Source: Gammaproteobacteria bacterium (GTDB taxonomy: Bacteria; Pseudomonadota; Gammaproteobacteria; Pseudomonadales; Pseudomonadaceae). From it: 48,366 nucleotides of DNA. The notes under the pieces were generated by a model. The model was not told the DNA's origin. It saw only the letters and a list, made by a program, of their open reading frames with translations, and ran no database searches. The stretch is taken from positions 1-48,366 of the forward strand of contig CAJCIO010000044.1 in assembly GCA_903970465.1 (NCBI GenBank), given 5' to 3'. Shown in pieces: positions 1 to 8,701 of the stretch; the stretch's first letter is position 1, and each line of letters starts with the position of its first letter. The position numbers and the translations under genes are program-made.

Positions 1-470
1 CCGTGGGACAGCAAGCCGGCCTGCTGTTGCAGCAACGCGCTGAGGAAGATCTCCCCGGCCACCTGCTCGACCCGCGCCACCACCTCGCTGGTGCGCTTGA
101 AGAACAGCGCGCCAAGCACCTTGCGCCCGGCCGGGTAGGACATCTCGAGGTTCTCGAACACCGAGAGGTTTTCGTAGATCGAAGGGTTCTGGAACTTGCG
201 CCCGACCCCGGCGCGGACGATGTCGTACTCGTGCATCCTGGTCAGCTCGCGGCCATCGAACTGGATGCTGCCGCTGGTGGCGCGGGTCTTGCCGCAGATC
301 AGGTCGAGTACCGTGGTCTTGCCGGCGCCATTGGGGCCGATCACCACCCGTACTTCGTTGCGATCGATATAGAGGTTGAGGTCGTCGACCGCCTTGAAGC
401 CGTCGAACGATACAGTCAGGCCTTCGATGGCCAGCACCGGTTTGTTGCTTTCGAAACCGACCGCCTTCAT
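1..470 (-). CDS. urtD: Urea-type ABC transporter ATP-binding protein UrtD (partial)
   Basis: ATP-binding subunit of a branched-chain amino acid/urea-type ABC importer, acting at the inner face of the cytoplasmic membrane. The reading frame begins MKAVGFESNKPVLAIEGL and carries a Walker A motif GPNGAGKTT (about 306-332). It runs past the left edge of the window, so the signature and Walker B motifs are not visible. The start ATG overlaps the urtC stop as ATGA, typical of translational coupling in one operon. UrtE would be expected next, outside the window. The assignment to UrtD rather than LivG follows from the clear UrtA at the head of the operon. Confidence 0.9.
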   Translation of the reverse strand, partial: MKAVGFESNKPVLAIEGLTVSFDGFKAVDDLNLYIDRNEVRVVIGPNGAGKTTVLDLICGKTRATSGSIQFDGRELTRMHEYDIVRAGVGRKFQNPSIYENLSVFENLEMSYPAGRKVLGALFFKRTSEVVARVEQVAGEIFLSALLQQQAGLLSH

Positions 471-1624
471 GGCTGCACCTCCAGGGTTTTCTCGGTGTTC
501 ACGGCCGTCGCGGACGGAGCAGGCGCGACCACCCTCGGCGGTTTGGCGAAACGCGCCCGCCATTTACGCGATTGGCTGTCCCAGACCCCGGCCAGGCCAT
601 TGGGGAAGTACATGACCACGACGATAAACAGCCCGCCCATCAGGTACAGCCACAGCTCGGGAAAGGACTCGGAGAAGTAGCTCTTGCCGTAGTTCACCAG
701 CAACGAGCCGTACACTGCGCCGAGCAGCGACATGCGCCCGCCTACGGCGGCGAAGATGACCATCTCGATGGACGGCACGATGCCCACGAACGACGGCGAC
801 ATGAAGCCCACCTGCAAGGCGAACATGGCCCCGCCGATGGCCGAAAACGCCGCCGCCACGCAGTACACGAAGACCTTGAAGCTGGCCACGTCGTAGCCCG
901 AGAAGCGCACGCGCTCTTCCTTGTCGCGCATGGCCATCAGCAACCGGCCGAGCTTGGAGGCGAGGATGAACTTGCCCAGCACGATGCAACCCAACAGCAA
1001 CACGGCGTTGATGAAATACAGCGTCAGCTTGGCGGCGTCGCTGGTGATGTCCCAGCCCAGCAACGTCTTCAGGTCGGTGATGCCGTTGACCCCACCGGTC
1101 AGGCCCTGTTGGCCGACGATCAACACCGTGAGGATCAGCGCAATGGCCTGAGTGACGATGGAAAAGTACACGTCACCGACACGCCGTTTGAACATTGCCA
1201 GGCCGATCACCAGCGCCAGCAGCACCGGCACGACGATCACCGCCACCACCGTGAACGTGAAGCTGTGAAACGGCACCCACAGCGCCGGCAGTTCGGTGAT
1301 CTGATTCCAGTCCATGAAGTCCGGAATGCCCGGCGTGGACTGGATCTTGGTCGCCTCGGGCGTCGACGCCTCCAGCTTGAGGAACATCGCCATGCAGTAA
1401 CCGCCCAGACCGAAAAACACGCCCTGGCCGAGGCTGAGAATGCCGCCATAGCCCCAGCACAGCACCAGGCCGACGGCGACGAAGGCGTAGGTCAGGTACT
1501 TGCCGACCATGTTCAGCCGAAAGGCATCCAGGCACAGCGGAAACACCGCCAGAATCAGCACCGCCAGGATCAGCAGGCCAAGGGTGCCCTGACGGCCACC
1601 GAGCAATTTGTCGAGCGCATTCAT
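467..1624 (-). CDS. urtC: Urea-type ABC transporter permease UrtC
   Basis: Second membrane permease of the importer (branched-chain amino acid permease family). Several hydrophobic segments are visible, beginning near residue 14, with the family-typical stretch GGILSLGQGVFFGLGGY. An in-frame GTG lies at 1636, inside the end of urtB. The ATG at 1624 is preferred because it has GAGG six bases upstream and gives MNALDKLLGG, making about 385 residues. It overlaps urtD by 4 bp and follows urtB by 8 bp, so urtA-B-C-D look co-transcribed. Substrate specificity cannot be read from this subunit. Urea or a short amide is inferred from UrtA. Confidence 0.92.
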   Translation of the reverse strand: MNALDKLLGGRQGTLGLLILAVLILAVFPLCLDAFRLNMVGKYLTYAFVAVGLVLCWGYGGILSLGQGVFFGLGGYCMAMFLKLEASTPEATKIQSTPGIPDFMDWNQITELPALWVPFHSFTFTVVAVIVVPVLLALVIGLAMFKRRVGDVYFSIVTQAIALILTVLIVGQQGLTGGVNGITDLKTLLGWDITSDAAKLTLYFINAVLLLGCIVLGKFILASKLGRLLMAMRDKEERVRFSGYDVASFKVFVYCVAAAFSAIGGAMFALQVGFMSPSFVGIVPSIEMVIFAAVGGRMSLLGAVYGSLLVNYGKSYFSESFPELWLYLMGGLFIVVVMYFPNGLAGVWDSQSRKWRARFAKPPRVVAPAPSATAVNTEKTLEVQP

Positions 1625-1632
1625 GCAGGGCC

Positions 1633-2550
1633 TCACTTACGCAACTTGCTGGCGAACAACCCTTGCGGGCGCACCATCAGGATCAACACCACGGCTGACA
1701 GGGTCAGCACTTTGGCCATGGAACCGGTCATGAAAAACTCCGAGATCGACTGCGTCTGGGCGATGGCGAAGGCCGAGGCGATGGTGCCGAACAGGCTCGC
1801 CGCGCCGCCGAAAACCACGGTCAGGAAGGTGTCGACGATGTACAGCGAACCCGCCGTCGGCCCGGTCGAGCCGATGGTGGTGAACGCCGCACCCGCGACC
1901 CCGGCCACCCCGCAGCCGAGGGCGAAAGTCATGCGATCGACCTTCTTGGTGTTGATCCCCACGGCGCGGCTCATCACCCGGTTCTGCATGGTGGCGCGCA
2001 CCTGCAGGCCCCAGCGCGAGCGGTACAGCAGGAGGAAAATCAAGGCGGTCATCAGTACGGTCAACACCATGGTGAACACGCCGTTGCGGGGGATATCGAT
2101 GGCGTCGCTGAGGCTGAACGAGCCCATCAGCCACTCTGGTGGCTCGGCGCTGACCTCGCGAGCACCGAACACCGAACGGAAGGTCTGCTGCATCATCAGC
2201 GACAGCCCCCAGGTGGCCAGCAAGGTGTCGAGCGGGCGGTGGTACAGGCGGCTGATCATGATCCATTCCACCAGCCAGCCCACCGCGCCGGCCACGACGA
2301 ACGACAGCGCGATGGCAAAGAAAAAGTAGTACGGCTGCATCGCCGGGAAATACGTGGTGGTCAGGTACGACATCACGTAGGTGGTGTACGCACCGATGGT
2401 GAGGAACTCACCGTGGGCCATGTTGATCACGCCCATCTGGCCGAAAATGATCGCCAGCCCCAGCGCCATCAACAGCAGCACGCAGAACACGGACAAACCG
2501 TTGAAACCCTGCATGGCAGCGATGGCGCCGAATTGCGATAGCCATTCCAT
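1633..2550 (-). CDS. urtB: Urea-type ABC transporter permease UrtB (short form)
   Basis: First membrane permease of the importer, 305 residues and strongly hydrophobic. It carries the family stretch FGQMGVINMAHGEF near residue 37 and ends RPQGLFASKLRK. Many proteobacterial UrtB proteins linked to urease genes have a long N-terminal extension. This one starts directly at the permease core, which suggests a second, paralogous Urt-type system, perhaps for short amides rather than urea (inference). The gap to urtA is filled by a tandem REP array, which may lower expression of urtBCD relative to urtA. Confidence 0.9.
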   Translation of the reverse strand: MEWLSQFGAIAAMQGFNGLSVFCVLLLMALGLAIIFGQMGVINMAHGEFLTIGAYTTYVMSYLTTTYFPAMQPYYFFFAIALSFVVAGAVGWLVEWIMISRLYHRPLDTLLATWGLSLMMQQTFRSVFGAREVSAEPPEWLMGSFSLSDAIDIPRNGVFTMVLTVLMTALIFLLLYRSRWGLQVRATMQNRVMSRAVGINTKKVDRMTFALGCGVAGVAGAAFTTIGSTGPTAGSLYIVDTFLTVVFGGAASLFGTIASAFAIAQTQSISEFFMTGSMAKVLTLSAVVLILMVRPQGLFASKLRK

Positions 2551-2599
2551 ATCTGTGTCTCCGGTGGATCAGCAGCGGCGCTAGCGGGCCTTATGAAGA

Positions 2600-3050
2600 T
2601 CTCTTGGTGGGTGCATGGCTTGCCAGCGAAGGCATCAGTCAGACCGACTTCGCGGGCATGCCTTGCTCCCACAGGTGTACGGCGATGGACCTGCTGACTC
2701 TGTGGGTGCATGGCGTGCCAGCGAAGGCATCAGTCAGACCGATTTCGCGGGCAAGCCTTGCTCCCACAGGTGTACGGCGATGGACCTGCTGACTCTGTGG
2801 GTGCATGGCTTGCCAGCGAAGGCATCAGTCAGACCGACTTCGCCGGCATGCCTTGCTCCCACAGGTGTACGGCGATGGACCTGCTGACTCTGTGGGAGCA
2901 TGGCTTGCCAGCGAAGGCATCAGTCAGACCGATTTCGCTGGCAAGCCTTGCTCCCACAGGTGTACGGCGATGGACCTGCTGACTCTGTGGGAGCATGGCT
3001 TGCCAGCGAAGAGGCCAGTGCTGGCCGCCGAAAATCAGCGGCCAGACTCA
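2600..3050. repeat. Tandem REP array, exact 95-bp period, between urtB and urtA
   Basis: Four nearly identical copies of a 95-bp unit plus a partial fifth fill the gap between urtA and urtB. Equivalent positions recur at 2615, 2710, 2805, 2900 and 2995. Each unit holds two opposed Pseudomonas REP half-elements (TTGCCAGCGAAG and CTTGCTCCCACAGGTGTACG) and a shared spacer GCATCAGTCAGACCGA. Short open frames across the array are only translated repeats. In the urt mRNA each unit could fold into a hairpin and act as an mRNA-stability or partial-termination block. Confidence 0.93.
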
Positions 3051-3054
3051 GGCC

Positions 3055-4302
3055 CTACTGATAGCCTTTGGGAAACGGATTGGGCTCGATCAGCTCCGAC
3101 TCGTGCACCACCTTGAACTGCCCGTCAGCCTGGACTTCGCCGATGCGCGCCTTGCTCCACAGGTGATGGTTGTCGTGGATCTTCACGTAGCCTTCGGGGG
3201 CGTTGGTCATCTCGATGCCAGGGGACGCGGCCACCACCTTGTCGACGTCGAAGCTGCCAGCCTTCTCCACCGCCGCTTTCCATAACCAGGGGCCCAGATA
3301 CGCGGCCTGGGTCACGTCGCCGATCACCGAGTTGGCGCCGTACTTGGCCTTGAACGCGGCCACGAACGCCTTGTTGGCCGGGTTGTCGAGGGACTGGAAG
3401 TACTTCATCGAAGCGTAGAAGCCAGCCATGTTCTCGCCGCCGATGCCGAGCAGTTCATCCTCGGTCACCGACAGAGTCAGCAGGGTCTGTTTGTCCGCCG
3501 TCACGCCAGCGGCCTTGAGCTGCTTGTAGAACGCCACGTTGGAGCCACCGACCACGGCGGCGAACACCACGTCAGGCTTTTTCAGCTTGACCTTGTTGAT
3601 CAACGAGCCGAACTGGGTGTTGCCCAGTGGGTAGTAGTCTTCGCCCACCACGGTGCCGTGCAGCACGTTTTCGATGTGCTTGCGGGCAATCTTCATCGAG
3701 GTGCGCGGCCAGATGTAGTCCGAGCCAATCAGATAGAAGGTCTTGGCGCCCTTCTCCTTGGCGATCCAGTCGAGGCTGGCAAGGATCTGCTGAGTGGCTT
3801 CCTGGCCGGTGTAGATGACGTTTTTCGACTGCTCGAGGCCTTCATAAAAGGTCGGGTAGTAGAGCAGGCCGTTCTCTTTTTCGAAGACCGGCAGCACCGC
3901 CTTGCGCGAGGCCGAAGTCCAGCAGCCGAACACCGTGGCAACTTTGTCGTTGACCAGCAGCTTGCGAGCTTTTTCGGCGAAGGTCGGCCAGTCCGAGGCG
4001 CCGTCTTCCTGGATCACCTTGATCTGCCGACCAAGGATGCCACCCGAGGCGTTGATCTGTTCGATGGCCAGGCGCTCGGCCTGGATCGAGCCGGTTTCGG
4101 AAATCGCCATGGTGCCGGTGGCCGAGTGCAGTTGACCGACGGTGACGGTGGTGTCGGTAACCGCAAGCCCCGTGGTGTTGACGTCAGCCGCCTGAGCGAA
4201 CTGGCCGAACACAGCGGCCGCGATCAGCGACAAGGTCGCTGCGCCTTTGGCCAGGCCCGGCGGGAGAAACCGGCGGGTGCCCCTCGTTATCATCAAGTCC
4301 AT
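3055..4302 (-). CDS. urtA: Urea-type ABC transporter substrate-binding protein UrtA
   Basis: Periplasmic binding protein, 415 residues, that captures urea or a related small amide for UrtBCDE. An N-terminal signal region (hydrophobic stretch ending FAQA, about residues 20-37) precedes the mature protein, which begins near ADVNTTGL. Family-typical stretches include VGQLHSATGTMAISETG and VFGCWTSASRKAVLPVFE. The start at 4302 is chosen for the ribosome-binding site CAGGAG seven bases upstream. A longer upstream frame lacks such a site. It is the first gene of the operon and divergent from the permease-kinase gene, which suggests that sensor controls it. FmdD-type amide-binding proteins are close relatives, so the true ligand is uncertain. 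Confidence 0.93.
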   Translation of the reverse strand: MDLMITRGTRRFLPPGLAKGAATLSLIAAAVFGQFAQAADVNTTGLAVTDTTVTVGQLHSATGTMAISETGSIQAERLAIEQINASGGILGRQIKVIQEDGASDWPTFAEKARKLLVNDKVATVFGCWTSASRKAVLPVFEKENGLLYYPTFYEGLEQSKNVIYTGQEATQQILASLDWIAKEKGAKTFYLIGSDYIWPRTSMKIARKHIENVLHGTVVGEDYYPLGNTQFGSLINKVKLKKPDVVFAAVVGGSNVAFYKQLKAAGVTADKQTLLTLSVTEDELLGIGGENMAGFYASMKYFQSLDNPANKAFVAAFKAKYGANSVIGDVTQAAYLGPWLWKAAVEKAGSFDVDKVVAASPGIEMTNAPEGYVKIHDNHHLWSKARIGEVQADGQFKVVHESELIEPNPFPKGYQ

Positions 4303-4381
4303 CTTGCTGCTCCTGTGTGGAAGGGCGTCTGCGTTGTGGCAGCAAGAATGGGGCGACGGAACTTTTCTCGGTATACGCACC

Positions 4382-4416
4382 ATGACGTAGCGCCGTACGT
4401 CATTTGACATAGCGCC
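4382..4416. promoter_or_regulatory. Candidate operator between urtA and the sensor kinase gene
   Basis: The divergent intergenic region holds an inverted repeat ATGACGTA / TACGTCAT (4382-4389 and 4396-4403, loop GCGCCG). It overlaps a direct repeat TGACRTAGCGCC at 4383-4394 and 4405-4416 (11 of 12 bases identical). The 22-bp spacing is two helical turns, so both copies face the same side of the DNA. This fits a dimeric activator such as the adjacent LuxR-type response regulator, controlling urtA and possibly its own operon. The binding protein is inferred. Confidence 0.5.
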
Positions 4417-4506
4417 AAGCGGCGGAATTTGCGGCATCCTCGCGCTCGCATCAGGCACGCGCCCTGCATGCTGATTGCTCGCACCCCGCGCTTCTGGAGC
4501 TCAGCC

Positions 4507-7500
4507 TTGTCCATCCCCGGCACTCAACGCATCGCCAAGATCCGTCGTGACTACAACCGCTGGGTCGCTGACGAGAGCATGGAGGACTACGCCCTGCGCT
4601 ACGCGCCCTCCTCGTTTCGGCGCTGGAGCGAAGGACGCATCGTCAACACCGCGCTGAGCTCGGTGTCGTTCCTGGTACTGGAGGCCGTGGGCGGCACGCT
4701 GGTAATGGACTATGGCTTCACCAACACCCTGTGGGCGGTGCTGGCGGTAGCGCTGATCATCCTGTTGACCGGCCTGCCGATCAGTTACTACGCAGCCCGC
4801 TACGGCGTCGACATGGACCTGCTGACCCGCGGCGCCGGGTTCGGCTATATCGGCTCGACCATCACCTCGCTGATCTACGCCAGCTTCACCTTCCTGTTTT
4901 TCGCCCTCGAAGCGGCGATCATGGCGCTGGCCCTGGAGCTGTACTTCCACATTCCACTGGCCTGGGGCTACGTGTTGTGTTCGGTGATCATCATCCCGTT
5001 GGCCGCCTATGGCTTTACCCTCATCAGCCGCCTGCAGATGTGGTCTCAGCCCCTGTGGCTGGCGCTGTTGATCGTGCCGTACGTGTTCGTCATCTACAAA
5101 AGTCCGGGCACGCTCAGCGACTTCACTTCGTTCGCCGGGCGCCATGGCGAGGCAGGCACCTTCGACCTGCTGCTGTTCGGTGCGGCGCTGAGCGTGGTGC
5201 TCTCCCTGGTGACGCAGATCGGCGAGCAGGTCGACTACATTCGTTTTTTGCCGCAGCGCACCGCGCAGAACAACCTGCGCTGGTGGACCGCGCTGCTGCT
5301 GGCCGGGCCCGGCTGGATCGTGCCCGGAGCGTTGAAGCTGATGGCCGGGGCCTTTCTGGCATTTTTGGCGATCCAGCATGAAGTGCCGGTGGCGCGCGCC
5401 GTCGAGCCCACGCAGATGTATCTGGTCGCCTACAGCTACGTGTTCAACTCGCCGGAATGGGCGCTCGCGGCCATGGCCCTGCTGGTGGTCATCTCCCAGG
5501 TCAAGATCAACCTCACCAACGCCTACGCCGGCTCCCTGGCCTGGTCGAACTTCTTTGCACGCATGACCCACAGCCATCCCGGGCGCGTGGTGTGGCTGGT
5601 GTTCAACGTGGTCATTGCCCTGCTGTTGATGGAGATGGGCATCTTCGACGCCATCGGCGAGGTGCTCGGCCTCTACGCCAACATCGCCATCGCCTGGATC
5701 GGCGCGCTGGTGGCGGATCTGGTGATCAACAAGCCGCTGGGGTTGTCGCCGCCACATATCGAGTTCAAGCGCGCGCACCTGTACGACGTCAATCCGGTGG
5801 GGGTCGGGGCCATGGGCGTGGCCTCCCTGGTGTCGATGCTCGCGCATTTTGGCTGGTTCGGCGCCCTGGCCCAGGCCGCCCCGCCGTTGCTGGCGTTGAT
5901 CACCGCCTTGATCGTGGCGCCGCTGATCGCCTGGGCAACCAAAGGACGCTACTACCTGGCACGGGAAAGCGACCCCAGCCTGTTGTACCCACAAGGCACC
6001 ACGGCGACGGTGACCTGCGGGGTGTGCAGCAACCCGTTCGAGCGCCCGGACATGGCCTGGTGCCCGGCGTATGCGTCGCCGATCTGCTCGCTGTGCTGTT
6101 CACTGGAAGTGCGTTGCGGCGACCAGTGCAAACCGCGCTCGCGCTTGTTGATGCAAGTGGAGGACGGCCTCGCGCGGCTGCTGCCCAAATCCTTTTCGCG
6201 CAATCTGCACACCCGCCTGGCGCACTACATGGGCATCCTCGCGGTGCTGATCGCGCTACTGTCCGGCGCTCTGGCACTGGTGTACACCCAGGTCACCCAC
6301 AACCTCGCCGAGCACTCCTGGCAAACTCAGCAAACCCTGACCCTGGCATTCATCAAGGCGTTTCTGGCGCTGTGCGTCTTCGCCGCGGTGCTGGCCTGGT
6401 GGGTGGTGCTGACCCGCGAAAGCCGCCACGTGGCCCAGGAAGAATCCGAGCGCCAGACCGCCCTGCTGATGCAGGAAATCGAAGCCCACGAGCAGACCGA
6501 CCTGGCCCTGCAGCGTGCCAAGGAAGCGTCCGAAGCCGCCAACGCCGCCAAGAGCCGCTACGTCACCGGCCTGTCCCATGAACTGCGCACACCGCTCAAC
6601 AGCATCCTCGGCTACACGCAGATTCTGCAGCGCGACGCCAGCACCCCACCGCGCCAGCAGGAAGCCCTGGCGACCATCCTGCGCAACAGTTCGCACCTGT
6701 TGTCGTTGATCGACGGCCTGCTCGACGTGGCCAAGATCGAGGCCGGCAAGCTGCGCCTGGAGCCGTCTGAAATCGCTTTCATGGATTTCATCCGCGACCT
6801 GGAGCGCCTGTTCGCTCCCGCCGCCCATGACAAGGGCCTGGGTTTCGGCCTGCAGATCATCGGCGAGCTGCCGCTGGTGGTGCGTGGCGACGAGAAACGG
6901 GTGCGGCAGATCCTCATCAACCTGCTGGGCAACGCGGTGAATTTCACCGACAGCGGCGAGGTCCGCCTGCGGGTCAGCTACCGTCGGCAGACGGCGACTT
7001 TCGAGATCATCGACAGTGGCATCGGCATCGCCGAAGACCAGTTGGAGCGGATTTTCCAGCCGTTCGAGCGCGGCGAGATCGACCGCCACGACAACGGTGT
7101 GGGCCTGGGTCTGACCATCACACGCATGCTCACGGCCCTGATGGGCGGCGAGATTTCGGTCAGCAGCGTGCCGGGGGCCGGTACGCGTTTCCAGGTGCGG
7201 CTATTTCTATCCGAAGTGCGGGTGCCCAAGGCGATCATCCATGCCGACCACGATCTCATCGGCTATGCCGGGCCGCCACGACTGGTGCTGGTTGTGGACG
7301 ACCATGTCGAGCATCGCCAGGTCATCAGCGGGATGCTCACACCGTTGGGCTTCAACGTTGTCCAGGCCGCCAACGGCCAGGAAGCGATTCGCCAGGTGTC
7401 CTTGCTCAAGCCAGATCTGATCCTGATGGACCTGTCCATGCCGCAGATGGACGGTTGGGAAACCAGCCGCCTGATCCGCCGCAACGTGCAATGCCTGGCG

Positions 7501-7905
7501 CCCATAGTGGTGGTGTCGGCCCACGCCAATGCGCTCGCCGACGAACGTGCCGATCATGATCTGGGGCCTATCGATTACCTGGCCAAACCGGTGCTCCTGC
7601 AGCACCTGCTCGACCGCATCGAACACCACCTGCAACTGACCTGGCTGCGGGCTGCGCCGGCACTGGCGGCCCCCGTGGCGCCGCACCGGGCGCTGGCCAG
7701 GACAGAGCTGGCGCTGCTGCGCGAGTTGTGCGCCGATGGCGACATGATCGAGCTGCAAGAGCAGCTCGCGAGTATCGAACAACGCTGGCCCGACAGCGCC
7801 ACCGCAATCGAGCGGTTGCGCACCCTGGCCCGAGGCTTTCGCCTGGATGAACTGAATCGGGTACTGACAGAGAGCATCAATGAACATCCCCACGAGCGCT
7901 TCTAA
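4507..7905 (+). CDS. NCS1 permease-like/histidine kinase/receiver hybrid sensor
   Basis: Membrane hybrid sensor kinase, about 1132 residues from the TTG at 4507, which has GGAG seven bases upstream; an ATG at 4468 is the alternative. Residues ~40-500 resemble NCS1 purine-cytosine permeases, with about 12 hydrophobic segments and the stretch YGVDMDLLTRGAGFGYIG. A cysteine-rich patch (~505-550; CGVC, CSLCC, CGDQC) and two more membrane segments follow. Then come a HisKA domain (SHELRTPLN, His691), an ATPase domain (NLLGNAVNFTD, DSGIGIAED, GVGLGLTI) and a receiver (Asp975 in LILMDLSMP, Lys1027). A ~90-residue C-terminal tail has no recognised domain. Fusing a transporter-like domain to a kinase recalls CbrA. 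Ligand sensing through the permease domain is inferred. Its neighbours point to a nitrogen compound. Confidence 0.88.
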   Translation: MSIPGTQRIAKIRRDYNRWVADESMEDYALRYAPSSFRRWSEGRIVNTALSSVSFLVLEAVGGTLVMDYGFTNTLWAVLAVALIILLTGLPISYYAARYGVDMDLLTRGAGFGYIGSTITSLIYASFTFLFFALEAAIMALALELYFHIPLAWGYVLCSVIIIPLAAYGFTLISRLQMWSQPLWLALLIVPYVFVIYKSPGTLSDFTSFAGRHGEAGTFDLLLFGAALSVVLSLVTQIGEQVDYIRFLPQRTAQNNLRWWTALLLAGPGWIVPGALKLMAGAFLAFLAIQHEVPVARAVEPTQMYLVAYSYVFNSPEWALAAMALLVVISQVKINLTNAYAGSLAWSNFFARMTHSHPGRVVWLVFNVVIALLLMEMGIFDAIGEVLGLYANIAIAWIGALVADLVINKPLGLSPPHIEFKRAHLYDVNPVGVGAMGVASLVSMLAHFGWFGALAQAAPPLLALITALIVAPLIAWATKGRYYLARESDPSLLYPQGTTATVTCGVCSNPFERPDMAWCPAYASPICSLCCSLEVRCGDQCKPRSRLLMQVEDGLARLLPKSFSRNLHTRLAHYMGILAVLIALLSGALALVYTQVTHNLAEHSWQTQQTLTLAFIKAFLALCVFAAVLAWWVVLTRESRHVAQEESERQTALLMQEIEAHEQTDLALQRAKEASEAANAAKSRYVTGLSHELRTPLNSILGYTQILQRDASTPPRQQEALATILRNSSHLLSLIDGLLDVAKIEAGKLRLEPSEIAFMDFIRDLERLFAPAAHDKGLGFGLQIIGELPLVVRGDEKRVRQILINLLGNAVNFTDSGEVRLRVSYRRQTATFEIIDSGIGIAEDQLERIFQPFERGEIDRHDNGVGLGLTITRMLTALMGGEISVSSVPGAGTRFQVRLFLSEVRVPKAIIHADHDLIGYAGPPRLVLVVDDHVEHRQVISGMLTPLGFNVVQAANGQEAIRQVSLLKPDLILMDLSMPQMDGWETSRLIRRNVQCLAPIVVVSAHANALADERADHDLGPIDYLAKPVLLQHLLDRIEHHLQLTWLRAAPALAAPVAPHRALARTELALLRELCADGDMIELQEQLASIEQRWPDSATAIERLRTLARGFRLDELNRVLTESINEHPHERF

Positions 7906-8539
7906 AGGCACCATCCTGATCGTCGACGACGCGCCGGATAATCTCGCGCTGCTCTCCGACGCGCTGGATGAGGCCGGCTACCGCGTGCTGGTGGCACTGG
8001 ACGGCAACAGTGCGCTGAGCCGCATCCAGCGTCGGCGCCCGGACTTGATCCTGCTGGACGCCCTGATGCCGGGGCTGGACGGTTTCGACACCTGCCGGCA
8101 GATCAAGGCCGACGCCATGAGCGCGGATATCCCGGTGCTGTTCATGACCGCGCTGACCGAAAGCGAGCATGTGGTCAAAGGCTTCGAGGCGGGTGCGATC
8201 GACTACGTGACCAAGCCCATCGAGTGCAACGAGGTGCTCGCGCGCATCGCCTCGCACCTGCGCACCGCGCGCATCCTGCAGTCGGCGACCACCCGCAAGG
8301 CGAGCTTCACGGATGCCTCGGCGCAGCACTGTCTGGCGGCGCGCTTCGCCCTTACCGAGCGGGAAATCGAAGTCCTGCACTGGGTCACGTGCGGCAAGAC
8401 CAACAAGGACATCGGCGACATTCTCGGCCTCAGCCCGCGCACGGTGAACAAACACCTGGAGCACGTCTATATCAAGCTCGGCGTCGAGACACGCACCGCC
8501 GCGACCTCGGTGGCGCTCTCGGCCCTCAACGGCCACTGA
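7880..8539 (+). CDS. LuxR-type (NarL/FixJ) response regulator
   Basis: DNA-binding response regulator of 219 residues. The N-terminal receiver has the acidic pair in LIVDDAPDN, the phospho-acceptor Asp60 (LILLDALMPG) and Lys112 (VTKP). The C-terminal helix-turn-helix reads FALTEREIEVLHWVTCGKTN followed by LGLSPRTVNKHLEHVYIKLG. The gene starts 26 bp inside the kinase gene, so the two are translationally coupled and form a cognate pair. Likely targets are the divergent urt operon and perhaps the nit cluster just downstream (inference). It has no AAA+ domain, so it cannot itself activate the sigma-54 promoter at 8702. Confidence 0.92.
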   Translation: MNIPTSASKGTILIVDDAPDNLALLSDALDEAGYRVLVALDGNSALSRIQRRRPDLILLDALMPGLDGFDTCRQIKADAMSADIPVLFMTALTESEHVVKGFEAGAIDYVTKPIECNEVLARIASHLRTARILQSATTRKASFTDASAQHCLAARFALTEREIEVLHWVTCGKTNKDIGDILGLSPRTVNKHLEHVYIKLGVETRTAATSVALSALNGH

Positions 8540-8574
8540 GTCGCTGGGGGCCGCATCACGAAATTTCGTTGTTT

Positions 8575-8614
8575 TCTCTACGCAACTTCGTATTAACACG
8601 AAGTTGCGTAGAGA
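8575..8614. promoter_or_regulatory. Perfect 17-bp inverted repeat upstream of nit operon
   Basis: Arms at 8575-8591 and 8598-8614 are perfectly complementary (TCTCTACGCAACTTCGT), with the loop ATTAAC. No T-run follows, so a classical terminator is not obvious. The centre lies about 133 bp upstream of the start expected for the sigma-54 promoter at 8702, the usual place for an enhancer-type activator site. It does not match the NtrC consensus. It may instead, or also, end the two-gene sensor/regulator transcript as a hairpin. Confidence 0.6.
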
Positions 8615-8670
8615 TTCGGGCGGCTCAGAATCCCTGCAAAAAACCGGATCAGACGTATTTAGCTCTTAGG

Positions 8671-8683
8671 TATCAATCAGATA
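8671..8683 (+). promoter_or_regulatory. IHF-like site
   Basis: TATCAATCAGATA matches the IHF consensus WATCAANNNNTTR with one mismatch. It lies between the palindrome at 8575 and the sigma-54 promoter at 8702, where DNA bending by IHF typically brings an enhancer-bound activator to the polymerase. The position supports the call more than the sequence alone. Confidence 0.4.
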
Positions 8684-8701
8684 ACGAATAGTTTTTCTGC
8701 C

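Noticed and set aside
572..2329. Long open frame of 585 codons opposite urtC/urtB, and a similar one of 896 codons opposite xdhB (34527-37217)
   Set aside because: Antisense shadows of well-supported genes in GC-rich DNA. Compositions are rich in His, Arg and Gln with no recognisable domain.
2604..3116. Series of ~90-codon open frames 95 bp apart
   Set aside because: Translated REP array; identical repeat peptides and no ribosome-binding sites.
4200..4302. Tat signal in UrtA (TRRFLPPG)
   Set aside because: Twin arginines are present but the motif is one residue short of the S/T-R-R-x-F-L-K pattern. A Sec-type signal is equally likely.
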